From positions 29,505 to 93,504 of the forward strand of contig NZ_JACLAW010000016.1 in the NCBI RefSeq assembly GCF_014230315.1: a stretch of DNA of 64,000 bases. The letters are read 5' to 3'. Below the pieces are notes generated by a model that was given only the letters and a program-made list of their open reading frames with translations, was not told the DNA's origin and ran no database searches. Positions 17,807 through 26,451 of the stretch are shown here, in pieces. Position numbers and translations under genes: made by a program. The DNA is from Novosphingobium flavum (GTDB lineage: Bacteria; Pseudomonadota; Alphaproteobacteria; Sphingomonadales; Sphingomonadaceae). Every line of letters starts with the position of its first letter. Position 1 is the first letter of the stretch.

Positions 17807-18094
17807 ATGAGCGACCAAAACCAGACCGGCCCCGACGTGCCGCCCGACCACCTCGCGATCAATCCGCGCAGCCCCTTCTTCGATGAAGAGAAGCTGCGCC
17901 GGGGCGTGGGCATCCGCTTCAAGGGCGTGGTGCGCACCAATGTCGAGGAATATTGCATCTCCGAAGGCTGGGTGCGGGTTCAGGCCGGCAAGACGCTGGA
18001 TCGCAAGGGCCAGCCGCTGACGCTCAAGCTCAATGGGCCGGTTGAGGCGTGGTTCGAGGATCTGGGCGAGGACGCGCCGGTCGCCAAGGCTTGA
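17807..18094 (+). CDS. DUF3297 family protein
   Basis: 95 residues, soluble. The sequence runs DHLAINPRSPFFDEEKL, then GIRFKGVVRTNVEEYCISEGW and a C-terminal AGKTLDRKGQPL, which matches the glutathione-peroxidase-annotated DUF3297 family of proteobacteria. The biochemical role is unknown. It lies next to tRNA-Val but on the other strand. Confidence 0.82.
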   Translation: MSDQNQTGPDVPPDHLAINPRSPFFDEEKLRRGVGIRFKGVVRTNVEEYCISEGWVRVQAGKTLDRKGQPLTLKLNGPVEAWFEDLGEDAPVAKA

Positions 18095-18234
18095 GGTTTG
18101 AGTTTGGCGCGCGGCCTGTTGGCTGCGCGCAGCATTAGCTTCGCTGGCCTTCGGCTGGGCAGGCTCAGGCTGAGCGGACTTGGTGATTGGGGCGTGCGGG
18201 CCCGCCCCTCCGTCGGCCGCCTGTGGCGGCTGCC

Positions 18235-18271
18235 ACCTCCCCATTTGTGCTTTCAGCAAAAATGGGGAGGT
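18235..18271. repeat. palindromic hairpin element in a convergent gap
   Basis: Perfect 12-bp arms ACCTCCCCATTT (18235-18246) and AAATGGGGAGGT (18260-18271) with a 13-base loop. It ends ten bases before the stop of the convergent CHAP gene and could terminate both transcripts. It belongs to a palindrome type that, from memory, is frequent in sphingomonads. Confidence 0.8.
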
Positions 18272-18280
18272 TCTGCTGGG

Positions 18281-18895
18281 TCAGCGTTCGGCCAGGCGGG
18301 CTTGGATGATGGCGCCGATGGGGTCGTCGAGGTCGGCCTTGGCGATTTGGGTGTCTGCCAGTCTGGCCTTGCCGGGCGGGGACTTGGCCTTTTTCGGATA
18401 GATGAAGCCCGCGACCGGCCAGTGAGTCGCGCCGAGGTTCTGGATCGGATCGAACCAGACGCGGACCTCGCTCCAATCATTTTCGGGTGAGACGTCGACC
18501 GCCGCCACGTCGTCCTCGACCTGGCCGCGCCGTCCGTTGATCGGGCTCCAGTTGGCATGGCGCAGCAGCACCGTGCGCGAATCGATGATCCGGCTGACCG
18601 CCGCGACGTGGCCCAGTTCCATCCGGCCATAGGGCTTGAAGGCCATGACCGCGCCGACCTTGGGCTGCGGGCCGCGGGCATAGTGGCCTTCGGCCTGCTG
18701 CCACCATGTCCACGCATCGCCGCGAATCTCGATTCCCGAGACCTGCCGGGCATAGGGCACGCATTGCAGATAGGGCGGCAGGTTGGACCCGCCGCCGCCG
18801 GTAACGCCCTGGCTTTCGGCGATCGTGTCGGCCGAAGCGGGCGCCGGAATCAGCGCCAGCGCGGCGACAAGCAGGATCGGCAGTTTCCCCAACAT
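18281..18895 (-). CDS. CHAP-domain exported protein
   Basis: 204 residues. The signal peptide (1-22, ending PAPASA) is followed by a CHAP cysteine-peptidase/amidase domain. The nucleophile motif is LQCVPYARQVSGI (Cys near residue 44) and the catalytic His stands in ELGHVAAV (near 95), with RHANWSP supplying the third polar residue. CHAP enzymes cleave peptidoglycan peptides or amide bonds. The C-terminal 60 residues are lysine/alanine-rich. The gene stands alone between DUF3297 and der. Confidence 0.82.
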   Translation of the reverse strand: MLGKLPILLVAALALIPAPASADTIAESQGVTGGGGSNLPPYLQCVPYARQVSGIEIRGDAWTWWQQAEGHYARGPQPKVGAVMAFKPYGRMELGHVAAVSRIIDSRTVLLRHANWSPINGRRGQVEDDVAAVDVSPENDWSEVRVWFDPIQNLGATHWPVAGFIYPKKAKSPPGKARLADTQIAKADLDDPIGAIIQARLAER

Positions 18896-19034
18896 GTGCG
18901 AGCCTTCCCCCCGATTGGGTAAAGGCAGGGTCGCAAATCGTGGTTAACATATTGCTGCGGGGATAGGGATTGATCCGCAGCCAAGGTGCAGCGCGCTTGC
19001 ACAAAGCGCCGTAAACCGGCAGGGCGGCGGGGAA

Positions 19035-20414
19035 ATGCTGCCACAGGTTATCATCATTGGGCGCCCCAACGTGGGCAAGTCGACCCTGTTCAACCGTCTC
19101 GTCGGCAAGAAGCTGGCCTTGGTGGACGACCAGCCGGGGGTGACGCGCGATCGTCGTTTCGGCGAGGCGCACCTGCTGGGGTTGGACTTCACCATCGTCG
19201 ATACGGCCGGGTGGGAGGACGAGGATCCCTCGAGCCTGCCGGGCCGGATGCGGGCGCAGACCGAGGTTTCGGTTCAGGGCGCCGACGTGGCGCTGTTCGT
19301 GTTCGATGCCCGTGCCGGGCTGACCCCGCTTGACGAGGAAATCGCCCGCTGGCTGCGCGAGCAGGAGCTTCCGGTGATCGTGGTGGGCAACAAGGCCGAG
19401 GGGCGCGCCGCGGAATCGGGGCTGCTCGAGGCCTTTTCGCTGGGCCTGGGCGATCCGATCGCCTTTTCGGCCGAGCATGGCCAAGGCCTGGGCGACCTGT
19501 TCGAGGCCCTGCTGCCGCATCTGGACGACAAACAGCCCGATCCCGAGGCCGAGGCCGAGGAGAGCGAGGAAGACTACGATCCCAAGGCCGTGCTCAAGCT
19601 GGCCATCGTCGGCCGGCCGAATGCGGGCAAGTCAACCCTGATCAATGCCTTGCTCAAGGAAGACCGGCTGCTGACCGGGCCCGAAGCGGGGATAACCCGC
19701 GATTCGATCTCGATCGACTGGGAGTGGACCGACCCGAAGACCGCCGAGACGCGCCCCGTGCGGCTGATCGACACGGCGGGGATGCGCAAGAAGGCCCAGG
19801 TGGTCGAGAAGCTGGAAAAGCTCTCGGTGGCCGATGCGCGCCGCGCGGTCGACTTTTCCGAGGTGGTGGTCCTGCTGCTCGACGCCACGCGCGGGCTGGA
19901 GCACCAGGACCTCAAGATCGCCTCGATGGTGCTGGAAGAAGGCCGCGCGCTGATCATTGCGATTAACAAGTGGGACGTGGCCGAGGATGCCTCGGGCCTG
20001 TTCAACGGCATCCGCGGCGCGCTGGATGAGGGCCTCGCGCAGGTGCGCGGGGTGCCGCTGGTGGCGGTTTCGGCGCGGACGGGTAAGGCGCTCGACACCC
20101 TGCTGCAGGTCGCCTTCGATATCCGCGATGCCTGGTCCAAGCGTGTGCCGACGGCCGCGCTCAACCGCTGGTTCGACGATGCGCTCGGCGCCAATCCGCC
20201 GCCGGCACCGGGCGGCAAGCGGATCAAGTTGCGCTACATCACCCAGGCCAAGACCCGGCCGCCGGGCTTCGTGCTGTTCGGCACCCGGCTCGACATGCTG
20301 CCGGAGAGCTATCGGCGCTACCTGATCAACGGCATCCGGCGCGAGTTGGGCTTCGATGCCGTGCCGATCCGGCTGACGCTGCGCAGCCCGAAGAATCCCT
20401 TCGCCACGAAGTAA
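19035..20414 (+). CDS. der: ribosome biogenesis GTPase Der (EngA)
   Basis: 459 residues with two successive G domains: IIIGRPNVGKST near residue 7 and IVGRPNAGKST near residue 190, plus DTAGW and DTAGM G3 motifs and an NKWD G4 motif in the second. A KH-like domain forms the C-terminus. An acidic linker (EAEAEESEEDYD) joins the two G domains. Der assists assembly of the 50S subunit. The start is at an ATG preceded by GGGGAA. Confidence 0.97.
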   Translation: MLPQVIIIGRPNVGKSTLFNRLVGKKLALVDDQPGVTRDRRFGEAHLLGLDFTIVDTAGWEDEDPSSLPGRMRAQTEVSVQGADVALFVFDARAGLTPLDEEIARWLREQELPVIVVGNKAEGRAAESGLLEAFSLGLGDPIAFSAEHGQGLGDLFEALLPHLDDKQPDPEAEAEESEEDYDPKAVLKLAIVGRPNAGKSTLINALLKEDRLLTGPEAGITRDSISIDWEWTDPKTAETRPVRLIDTAGMRKKAQVVEKLEKLSVADARRAVDFSEVVVLLLDATRGLEHQDLKIASMVLEEGRALIIAINKWDVAEDASGLFNGIRGALDEGLAQVRGVPLVAVSARTGKALDTLLQVAFDIRDAWSKRVPTAALNRWFDDALGANPPPAPGGKRIKLRYITQAKTRPPGFVLFGTRLDMLPESYRRYLINGIRRELGFDAVPIRLTLRSPKNPFATK

Positions 20415-20417
20415 GGT

Positions 20418-21644
20418 TCAGCGCCGGAAGGGCTGGCGGCGCCGCTCGGTCAGCGAGCGCCAGAGCCATTCGAGCGGGCCTTGCCTGTACCGGGCGAGCC
20501 ACGGCTTGCTCCAGGCCAGCATCGCCGCCCAGCCGCCCAGCACGTAGAGCGGCTGCTGGCGCGGGGGGACTTTGCCGACCAGGTCGAGGCCCCAGCCGTA
20601 GAAGATGAAGGTCATGACCAGCGTGCAGGCGATGTAGTTGGTGAAGGCCATGCGGCCGGTGGCGACGAGACGCGCGCCGAGGGCGGTGCGGGCAAGGCGC
20701 GGCGCGGCGCGGACGAGGGTGGCCGCGTAGGCCAGGGCCATCAGCAGGTGGGGCAAGGCAGCCACGGCGCTTACGATCAGCATCATCCGGACCGGGGGGA
20801 AGCCGCCCGACCAGGCCCAGGCGAGGATGAGCAGGGTCAGCGTGCCGCCCGCCGCGATGCCGGTGCGGGCGAGGCGGCGCAGGGCGCCGTCCGGCCAGCC
20901 GCCGGAGAAGAAGCCGCTGCGCAGCAGGGCCATGCCGAGCAGCATCAGGGGTAGGGTCTCGCCCATCGAACCGAGTGCGGAGCTGAGCGGTTCGGCCGCC
21001 TGATCGCGCAGCTTTCCGGCAATCTGCGCGGCGAAGCCCTGGTGGTAGGAGGCCATTTCGGCGGCGGTCTTGCTGGCGACGATGGCCTCGGCCTTGTCGT
21101 ACCGCGCGGCGTCGGCCGGGCTGGCGGTGCCCGCGATGACGCGGTGTTCGCGCCAGGTTTCGGGCAGGCCGCCGCCGCCGATCAGCAGGTGCCAGCAGGC
21201 GAAGATGGCGAGTGCCCCGGCGGCGAGCCGGCGCGGTGGGGCATGGCGGAAGGGGAGGGCGGCCAGCCCGGCGAGGGCATAGGTGAACAGGATGTCGCCC
21301 CACCACAGCAGCAGGAAGTGGAGATAGCCGAACAGGCCGAGCCAGAGCAGGCGCCGGATCTGCAAGCGGTCGCCATCGCGCGCGGCTTCTTCGGCGCGGT
21401 CGATGAACAGCAGCATCGAGGCCCCGAACAGCAGGCTGAACAGGGCGCGCATCTTGCCCTCGAACAGGATGAAGCCGAGCGCGAAGGCAGCCTTGTCCGC
21501 AAAGGTGGCGGGGTGCGGGACTTGCGGGGTGAGGGTGGCCATGACCGGCCCGGCGAAGCCCGCGATGTTGATCGCGAGAATGCCGAGCACGGCGACGCCG
21601 CGCACGAGATCGAGCGCGGCGAGGCGAGTGGGCGGTGGAGCCAA
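20418..21644 (-). CDS. DUF418 (YeiB-like) multi-pass membrane protein
   Basis: 408 residues, TTG start five bases after the stop of the upstream SPOR gene, with AGGA upstream. About ten membrane helices are visible. The N-terminal LAALDLVRGVAVLGILAINI and the C-terminal GRMAFTNYIACTLVMTFIFYG are the DUF418/acyltransferase-3-like signatures. The role is unknown; relatives are predicted transporters or acyltransferases. It is the second gene of a two-gene minus-strand operon. Confidence 0.83.
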   Translation of the reverse strand: MAPPPTRLAALDLVRGVAVLGILAINIAGFAGPVMATLTPQVPHPATFADKAAFALGFILFEGKMRALFSLLFGASMLLFIDRAEEAARDGDRLQIRRLLWLGLFGYLHFLLLWWGDILFTYALAGLAALPFRHAPPRRLAAGALAIFACWHLLIGGGGLPETWREHRVIAGTASPADAARYDKAEAIVASKTAAEMASYHQGFAAQIAGKLRDQAAEPLSSALGSMGETLPLMLLGMALLRSGFFSGGWPDGALRRLARTGIAAGGTLTLLILAWAWSGGFPPVRMMLIVSAVAALPHLLMALAYAATLVRAAPRLARTALGARLVATGRMAFTNYIACTLVMTFIFYGWGLDLVGKVPPRQQPLYVLGGWAAMLAWSKPWLARYRQGPLEWLWRSLTERRRQPFRR

Positions 21645-21648
21645 GCGG

Positions 21649-22818
21649 TCAGTCCTGAGCGGGGACGCAGGCCAGGCCCGAGCGGGCGAGCGCGGAGCAG
21701 GCGGCGGCGGCGCTCTCGCGGCTGGCGAAGCCGCCGGCCTGGAGCTTGATCACCTTGCCGGCCGTGACGTTGATGCGCGGGTGCCCGGCGAGTTCGGGGC
21801 GGGCGCGGGCCTTGGCCCAGAGCGCATCGGCATTGGCGGAGACGCCGAAAGCGCCGAGCTGGACGCGCCACGGGCCGGACGCGGGGACGGCGGGTTTCGG
21901 GGCGGGTTTGGGCGCGGCTGCGGGTTTGGCCGCGACGACTGGGGCGGGCTTGGGTGGGGGCGCGGTCGCCGGTTTGGCCGTGATGATGGGGGCGGGTTTG
22001 ACAGGGCTTGCGGGCTTCGGCGGGGCGGCCGGGCGGGCGTAGTCGGCCCCGGCCGTGGCGGGGCTGCTGCCTGCGGAGGTGCGCACGGCGGCGGTTACGG
22101 CATCGTCGGGGCGCGGGGCGGGGCGGGCGGCGGAGCGCCCGGCGGGGACCGGGGTGGGATCGGCGAGATCGGCGGCGGCGAGCTGTGTCGCGCGCTGGGC
22201 CTCGGCCTCCTGCCCGAGCCGGGCGGCGAGGGTGACGCCGGCCTGTCGCTGGTCGAGCGGGACGCTTTCGTCCATCTGCGCGATGGCGGCGCGGGCCTGG
22301 GCGAGGCCTGCCCCTTGCGCCAGGGTCATCAGCGCATAGGCGCGCGGCCAGTCTTTCGGTGCAAGGTCGCCGTTGAAGTGGGCAATGCCGAGCAGGTACT
22401 GAGCGCGCGGATCGCCGCGCCCGGCCGCCGCCTTGACATAGGCCATGGCGGTCTGCCGCTCGCCCCGGTCGAACAGGAGGAGGCCGTAATTGTCCGCCGC
22501 CTGGACATGGCCCTGCGCGGCGGCCTTGGCGAAGAGGGCTTCGGCCTTCGACAGGTCGCGCGGGACGCCGCGGCCGAGGCGGTAGGCCTGACCGAGATCG
22601 AACTGCGCATCGGGATCGCCTTTTTCGGCCGGGCCCTGCCATTCGCGGATCGCGGCGGCATAGTCACCCCGCCCCCAGGCGTCGGCGCCGGCCTTGACGT
22701 CGGCCATGGCGGCGCCTGCTCCCACCAGCCCGGCTGCCAGCGCCCCGCCGCAGACCCCCAGCGCCGCGCCGCAGACCCATCGCATCATTGCCATCATCAC
22801 CCCCCGCAGGCCCCGCAT
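21649..22818 (-). CDS. Sel1-repeat and SPOR-domain exported protein
   Basis: About 389 residues. A signal peptide (hydrophobic stretch ending near GAAMA) is followed by Sel1-like repeats (GDPDAQFDLGQAYRLGRGV; QAADNYGLLLFDRG; GDPRAQYLLGIAHFNG), a long Pro/Ala/Lys linker, and a C-terminal SPOR domain (PWRVQLGAFGVSANADALW to the end). SPOR domains bind denuded septal peptidoglycan, so the protein probably acts at the division site. The start is ambiguous: in-frame ATGs lie at 22818, 22797 and 22794, and the best Shine-Dalgarno (GGGGGG) favours the inner ones. It is divergent from parA. Confidence 0.82.
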   Translation of the reverse strand: MRGLRGVMMAMMRWVCGAALGVCGGALAAGLVGAGAAMADVKAGADAWGRGDYAAAIREWQGPAEKGDPDAQFDLGQAYRLGRGVPRDLSKAEALFAKAAAQGHVQAADNYGLLLFDRGERQTAMAYVKAAAGRGDPRAQYLLGIAHFNGDLAPKDWPRAYALMTLAQGAGLAQARAAIAQMDESVPLDQRQAGVTLAARLGQEAEAQRATQLAAADLADPTPVPAGRSAARPAPRPDDAVTAAVRTSAGSSPATAGADYARPAAPPKPASPVKPAPIITAKPATAPPPKPAPVVAAKPAAAPKPAPKPAVPASGPWRVQLGAFGVSANADALWAKARARPELAGHPRINVTAGKVIKLQAGGFASRESAAAACSALARSGLACVPAQD

Positions 22819-22976
22819 CGCCCGACCTTGCCACAGGCGCGCGGGGCTAGGCAAAGTCTTTGTCGGGCCCGGCGCCGGGGCAGAAACCGGCGGTTCCCAT
22901 TAACCCGATCTTAGGGACTTTCCGGCTTTATCGCGGCTATCCGCAGGCTGGTTTTGCTTTCCGGGGGGATTGTACG

Positions 22977-23717
22977 TTGCGCGTTCTGGCTCTGGCATCG
23001 CAGAAAGGTGGATCTGGCAAGACCACACTCTCAGGCCACCTCGCCGTACAGGCGCAGCGTGCCGGGGCGGGTCCTGTCGTCCTCATCGACATCGACCCGC
23101 AAGGTTCGCTCGCCGACTGGTGGAACGAGCGCGAGGACGATTTTCCCGCTTTCGCGCAGACCACCGTGGCCCGGCTTGCCGCCGACCTCCAGGTGCTGCG
23201 CCAGCAGGGCTTCAAGCTGGCGGTGATCGACACCCCGCCGGCGATCACCATGGCGATCCAGTCGGTCATCTCGGTGGCCGAGCTGATCGTGGTCCCGACC
23301 CGGCCGAGCCCGCATGACCTGCGCGCCGTGGGCGGCACGGTGGACTTGTGCGAACGCGCGGGCAAGCCGCTGCTGTTCGTGCTCAACGGCGCCACCCCCA
23401 AGGCCAAGATCACCAGCGAGGCCGCGGTTGCGCTGTCGCAGCATGGCACGGTCGCCCCGATCACCCTGCATCACCGCACCGACTTTGCCGCCTCGATGAT
23501 TGACGGGCGCACGGTGATGGAAATCGATCCCAACGGCCGCTCTTCGCTCGAGATGGCGGCGCTGTGGAATTACATCGCCGACCGGCTGGAAAAGAATTTC
23601 CGCCGCACGGTCTTCGCTTCGGCCCCGTCGCCGCAGGCGGTCGCGGTTCCCGGTGCGCCGGGTTCGGGCGTTGCGCGCCCGGTCGGCGGTTTCGGCCGCC
23701 GCGTCGCCGGCTCCTGA
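22977..23717 (+). CDS. ParA/Soj-type ATPase
   Basis: 246 residues, starting at TTG 22977 with GGGGGGA seven bases upstream; no suitable ATG exists. The deviant Walker A KGGSGKTT (10-17) and the LIDIDPQGSLADWW Walker A' region identify a ParA/MinD-family dimerising ATPase. IDTPPAI matches Walker B. The C-terminal 40 residues are a Pro/Ala/Gly tail. It is shorter than chromosomal ParA and has no ParB beside it. The next gene, 13 bases on, encodes a ribbon-helix-helix candidate, as in ParA-ParG pairs. It probably positions something (DNA, a protein cluster or a divisome part) and is not the main chromosome-partition ATPase. Confidence 0.85.
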   Translation: MRVLALASQKGGSGKTTLSGHLAVQAQRAGAGPVVLIDIDPQGSLADWWNEREDDFPAFAQTTVARLAADLQVLRQQGFKLAVIDTPPAITMAIQSVISVAELIVVPTRPSPHDLRAVGGTVDLCERAGKPLLFVLNGATPKAKITSEAAVALSQHGTVAPITLHHRTDFAASMIDGRTVMEIDPNGRSSLEMAALWNYIADRLEKNFRRTVFASAPSPQAVAVPGAPGSGVARPVGGFGRRVAGS

Positions 23718-23730
23718 GGGACACGCGGCC

Positions 23731-24222
23731 ATGCCCACTCCGCGAACCTCGGGCCGCACTCCGGGCAAGGTTGCCTCACTCGCCACGGTTGCACCGCTGG
23801 CCAGGGTTGCCCGGCTGGCTCCGCACCTGCTCGCCCGCAAGGGCTCTGCCACCCCGGCCATGCGCTCGGGCCTGACCGAATCGGCCGAGGACGATCTCGG
23901 CTGGAACGACATGGGCCATGATGCCGATACCTTTCCGGCAACCGACGTGACCAGCATGGGCAGCGTGGTTGCCTTCCCGAGCGAGCCCGCCGCCGGTCGC
24001 AGCCTTGCGCGCCGCCCGCGCGGGGCCAGCCTCGCCGCCGGGGGCAAGGCCGCCTTCACCCTGCGGCTCGACGCCGAACGCCATCTCAAGCTGCGCCTTG
24101 CCTGCGCGCACGACGCCCGTAGCGCCCAGTCGCTGCTGACCGCCGCGCTTGACCGCCTGCTCGATGACATGCCCGACCTCAGCCAGCTTGCCGACCAGTC
24201 CGGCCGGTCTGGCCGCACCTGA
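23731..24222 (+). CDS. putative ribbon-helix-helix partner of ParA
   Basis: 163 residues. The N-terminal 110 residues are low-complexity, basic at first and then acidic (AEDDLGWNDMGHD). The C-terminal part AAFTLRLDAERHLKLRL, followed by a helix ending LLTAALDRLLDDM, has the beta-helix-helix shape of a ribbon-helix-helix DNA-binding domain. A disordered basic N-terminus before an RHH domain is the layout of ParG-type partners, whose N-terminus stimulates ParA ATPase. This is inferred from pattern only. The same operon contains parA 13 bases upstream and a TPR/SPOR lipoprotein 41 bases downstream. Confidence 0.55.
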   Translation: MPTPRTSGRTPGKVASLATVAPLARVARLAPHLLARKGSATPAMRSGLTESAEDDLGWNDMGHDADTFPATDVTSMGSVVAFPSEPAAGRSLARRPRGASLAAGGKAAFTLRLDAERHLKLRLACAHDARSAQSLLTAALDRLLDDMPDLSQLADQSGRSGRT

Positions 24223-24263
24223 TCCCCGCTTTTGATTCTGCGCCCGTGAAAGGGAAGTGTGAC

Positions 24264-25631
24264 ATGACCGCCACCACTCGCCAGACCGCCCTTCTTGCCG
24301 GAGCTTCCGTGGCCGCCGCGCTGCTCGCCGGCTGCTCGGGGATGGGCGGGGTCAAGTCCGCCTCCGCCGGTGAGCCGCAGGGCGCCCTGCCGGGCGCCAA
24401 GGTGGACGCGCGGATCGCCAAGGCCGTGACCAAGGCCGAGGGCGAAGTGGCCAAGGCGCCCGACAATGCCGCCGCGCGCGCCGCGCTGGGTCAGGCCTAT
24501 CTTTCCGCCGGGCGGTTCGTCTCGGCCGGGACCGCTTTCGACGATGCCATGGCGCTGGGCGACAATTCGGGCCGCACCGCGCTCGGCCTTGCGCTGGCCA
24601 AGCTTGGCTCGGGCCAGTCGCGCGAAGCCGTGGCGATCCTTGACGACTGGCGCGAGGAAATCCCGGCGAGCGACCTGGGCCTTGCCCTTGCCCTTTCGGG
24701 CGAGACTTCGCGCGGGGTGGCCGTGCTGGCCGATGCCCTGCGCGGCGGCGAGAACACGGCGAAGCTGCGCCAGAACCTTGCCTATGCCTATGCCCTCGAC
24801 GGGCGCTGGACCGAGGCCAAGCTGATGGCCGCGCAGGACGTTCCGGCCGACCAGCTCGACAAGCGCCTTGCCTTCTGGGCGCTCTCCATGCTGCCCGACA
24901 AGGGCACCGACCGGGTTGCCGCGCTGATCGGCGCGCCGGTCGAGATCCGCGATCCGGGCCAGCCTGCCGCGCTCGCGCTCAAGGCCGCGCCCGAGGCTCA
25001 GCCGCAGCTGGCGATGGCCGACGCGGCGCCGGCTTCGGTGCCGGCTCCCGTCGCTGAAATCGCTCCGGTTGCGGTGCCTGCCGCCGTGCCTGTCAAGGTG
25101 GCCGTTGCCGCGCCGCCCGCCGAACTGCCGCCGGCCATGGCCAGCACGGTCGAGGGCAACGCCGTGGTCCAGCGCCTGCCTGCGCCGAAGAATGCCCCGC
25201 GCATGGTGGCGGTGGCCGCCCCGGCGCCCACGCTCGCCCCGGCGCGCGTAGCCTCGGCCGCGCGGGGTCGCCCGCGCAACGTGGCCGTGACCACGCGGGT
25301 CAAGCCGCTCGCGCCGGGCGCGCACTATGTCCAGCTCGGTGCCTTCTCCAGCCCGCAGGGCGCGCGCCGCGCCTGGGGCATCTACACCAGCCGCGATCCG
25401 AAGCTCTCGGCCTATGCGATGACGATCACCCAGGCCACGGTGAAGGGCAAGCAGGTCTGGCGCGTGGCCGCCGGGGGCCTGAGTGGCCGCCTTGCCGCGA
25501 CCTCGCTGTGCGAACGGCTCAAGGCCTCGGGCGGGGCCTGCTTCGCCTATGCCGCACCGGCCAGGGCGCCGGTTGCTGCACCGGCCGCGCCGATGCTGGC
25601 CGCCGGCGGGCCGCAGCGCGCCCGCCGCTGA
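24264..25631 (+). CDS. TPR and SPOR-domain lipoprotein
   Basis: 455 residues. The lipoprotein signal ends in the lipobox LLAGC (Cys near 23). TPR-like repeats span about 55-230 (AARAALGQAYLSAGRFVSAG; LRQNLAYAYALDGRWTEAK). A Pro/Ala-rich linker follows (about 250-350), then a SPOR domain (HYVQLGAFSSPQGARRAWG) near 360-435. It is probably anchored in the outer membrane and binds septal glycan strands. I chose ATG 24264, preceded by AAGGGA. It is the third gene of the parA cluster, mirrored by another SPOR gene on the other side of parA. Confidence 0.83.
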   Translation: MTATTRQTALLAGASVAAALLAGCSGMGGVKSASAGEPQGALPGAKVDARIAKAVTKAEGEVAKAPDNAAARAALGQAYLSAGRFVSAGTAFDDAMALGDNSGRTALGLALAKLGSGQSREAVAILDDWREEIPASDLGLALALSGETSRGVAVLADALRGGENTAKLRQNLAYAYALDGRWTEAKLMAAQDVPADQLDKRLAFWALSMLPDKGTDRVAALIGAPVEIRDPGQPAALALKAAPEAQPQLAMADAAPASVPAPVAEIAPVAVPAAVPVKVAVAAPPAELPPAMASTVEGNAVVQRLPAPKNAPRMVAVAAPAPTLAPARVASAARGRPRNVAVTTRVKPLAPGAHYVQLGAFSSPQGARRAWGIYTSRDPKLSAYAMTITQATVKGKQVWRVAAGGLSGRLAATSLCERLKASGGACFAYAAPARAPVAAPAAPMLAAGGPQRARR

Positions 25632-25657
25632 CCGCGCGCATCAATCAAGACAGGGGG

Positions 25658-25690
25658 AGCCCCGCGCCGGAAGGTGCGGGGCTTTATCTT
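25658..25690 (+). terminator. terminator after the parA-RHH-SPOR operon
   Basis: The stem AGCCCCGC (25658-25665) pairs with GCGGGGCT (25676-25683) and is followed by a T-rich run. Confidence 0.85.
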
Positions 25691-25818
25691 TTGCGGCTGC
25701 GTCTCGTGCAAAGCCGGGCGCGCAACTCCCGCCCCCGGCCACTCCCGCTTGCGCAATGGAGGCGATTGTAGTCAATTGCGATTGCCCTTAAGCCTTGACC
25801 TGCGGAGGGACAACGGCC

Positions 25819-26445
25819 TTGGAAATACACGGAATCTACGATCCCTGGCTGGTCGCGCTGTCCTTCGTGGTGGCCTGCGCGGCGGCCTATGCGGCACTGC
25901 GGCTGGCCGGCAGCGCGAAAGACGGCGACCTGCCGGTCTCGCCCACCTTGCAGCACGTTGCCGCTGCGGCGGTCGTGCTTGGCTCGGGCATCTGGACCAT
26001 GCATTTCGTGGGCATGCTGGCCTTTTCGCTGCCGGGCATGACGATCACCTATCGCCTCGACCTGACCGTGCTGTCACTACTGATCGCGGTGGCCTTTACC
26101 GGGATCGGCTTCACCACGCTGCACAATGCGCGCGGCCTTGGCGAAAGCCATGTCCTGGCGGGTATCCCGATGGGGATCGGCATCCTGACCATGCACTACC
26201 TCGGCATGGCCGCGATGAAGGGCGAGATGGACCTGCACTACGACGTGTGGCTGGTGATCCTCTCGGCCGTGATCGCGATCACGGCCTCGATCGCGGCGCT
26301 GTGGCTGACCACGCGCCCCGGCCGCATCGCGCGGCGGGGGCTTTCGGCGGTGGTCATGGGCATGGCGATCTGCGGCATGCATTACACCGGGATGAAGGCG
26401 GCACGGTTCCACATGCCCGAGCCGGATTTCTCCGCGCCGGACTGA
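25819..26445 (+). CDS. stand-alone MHYT-domain membrane protein
   Basis: 208 residues from TTG 25819, with GGAGGGA eight bases upstream; another in-frame TTG at 25795 has no such site. Seven membrane helices are predicted. Three MHYT motifs are visible: TMHFVGM, TMHYLGMAAM and GMHYTGMKAA. MHYT domains are thought to bind copper and sense O2, NO or CO. They are usually fused to GGDEF, EAL or kinase domains, but here no output domain is present. It is convergent with the pyrX gene, which ends seven bases away. Confidence 0.85.
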   Translation: MEIHGIYDPWLVALSFVVACAAAYAALRLAGSAKDGDLPVSPTLQHVAAAAVVLGSGIWTMHFVGMLAFSLPGMTITYRLDLTVLSLLIAVAFTGIGFTTLHNARGLGESHVLAGIPMGIGILTMHYLGMAAMKGEMDLHYDVWLVILSAVIAITASIAALWLTTRPGRIARRGLSAVVMGMAICGMHYTGMKAARFHMPEPDFSAPD

Positions 26446-26451
26446 CCCGGA

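Noticed and set aside
18118..18180. Possible second repeat or attachment site between DUF3297 and the CHAP gene
   Set aside because: Apart from the GCTCAG core at 18163 there is only an imperfect run of GGC/GCT words; no flanking duplication or integrase.
23031..25325. Open frame of 764 codons on the minus strand opposite parA and the TPR/SPOR gene
   Set aside because: Antisense shadow of low complexity (Arg/Gly/His); the plus strand has Walker A, lipobox and SPOR motifs.
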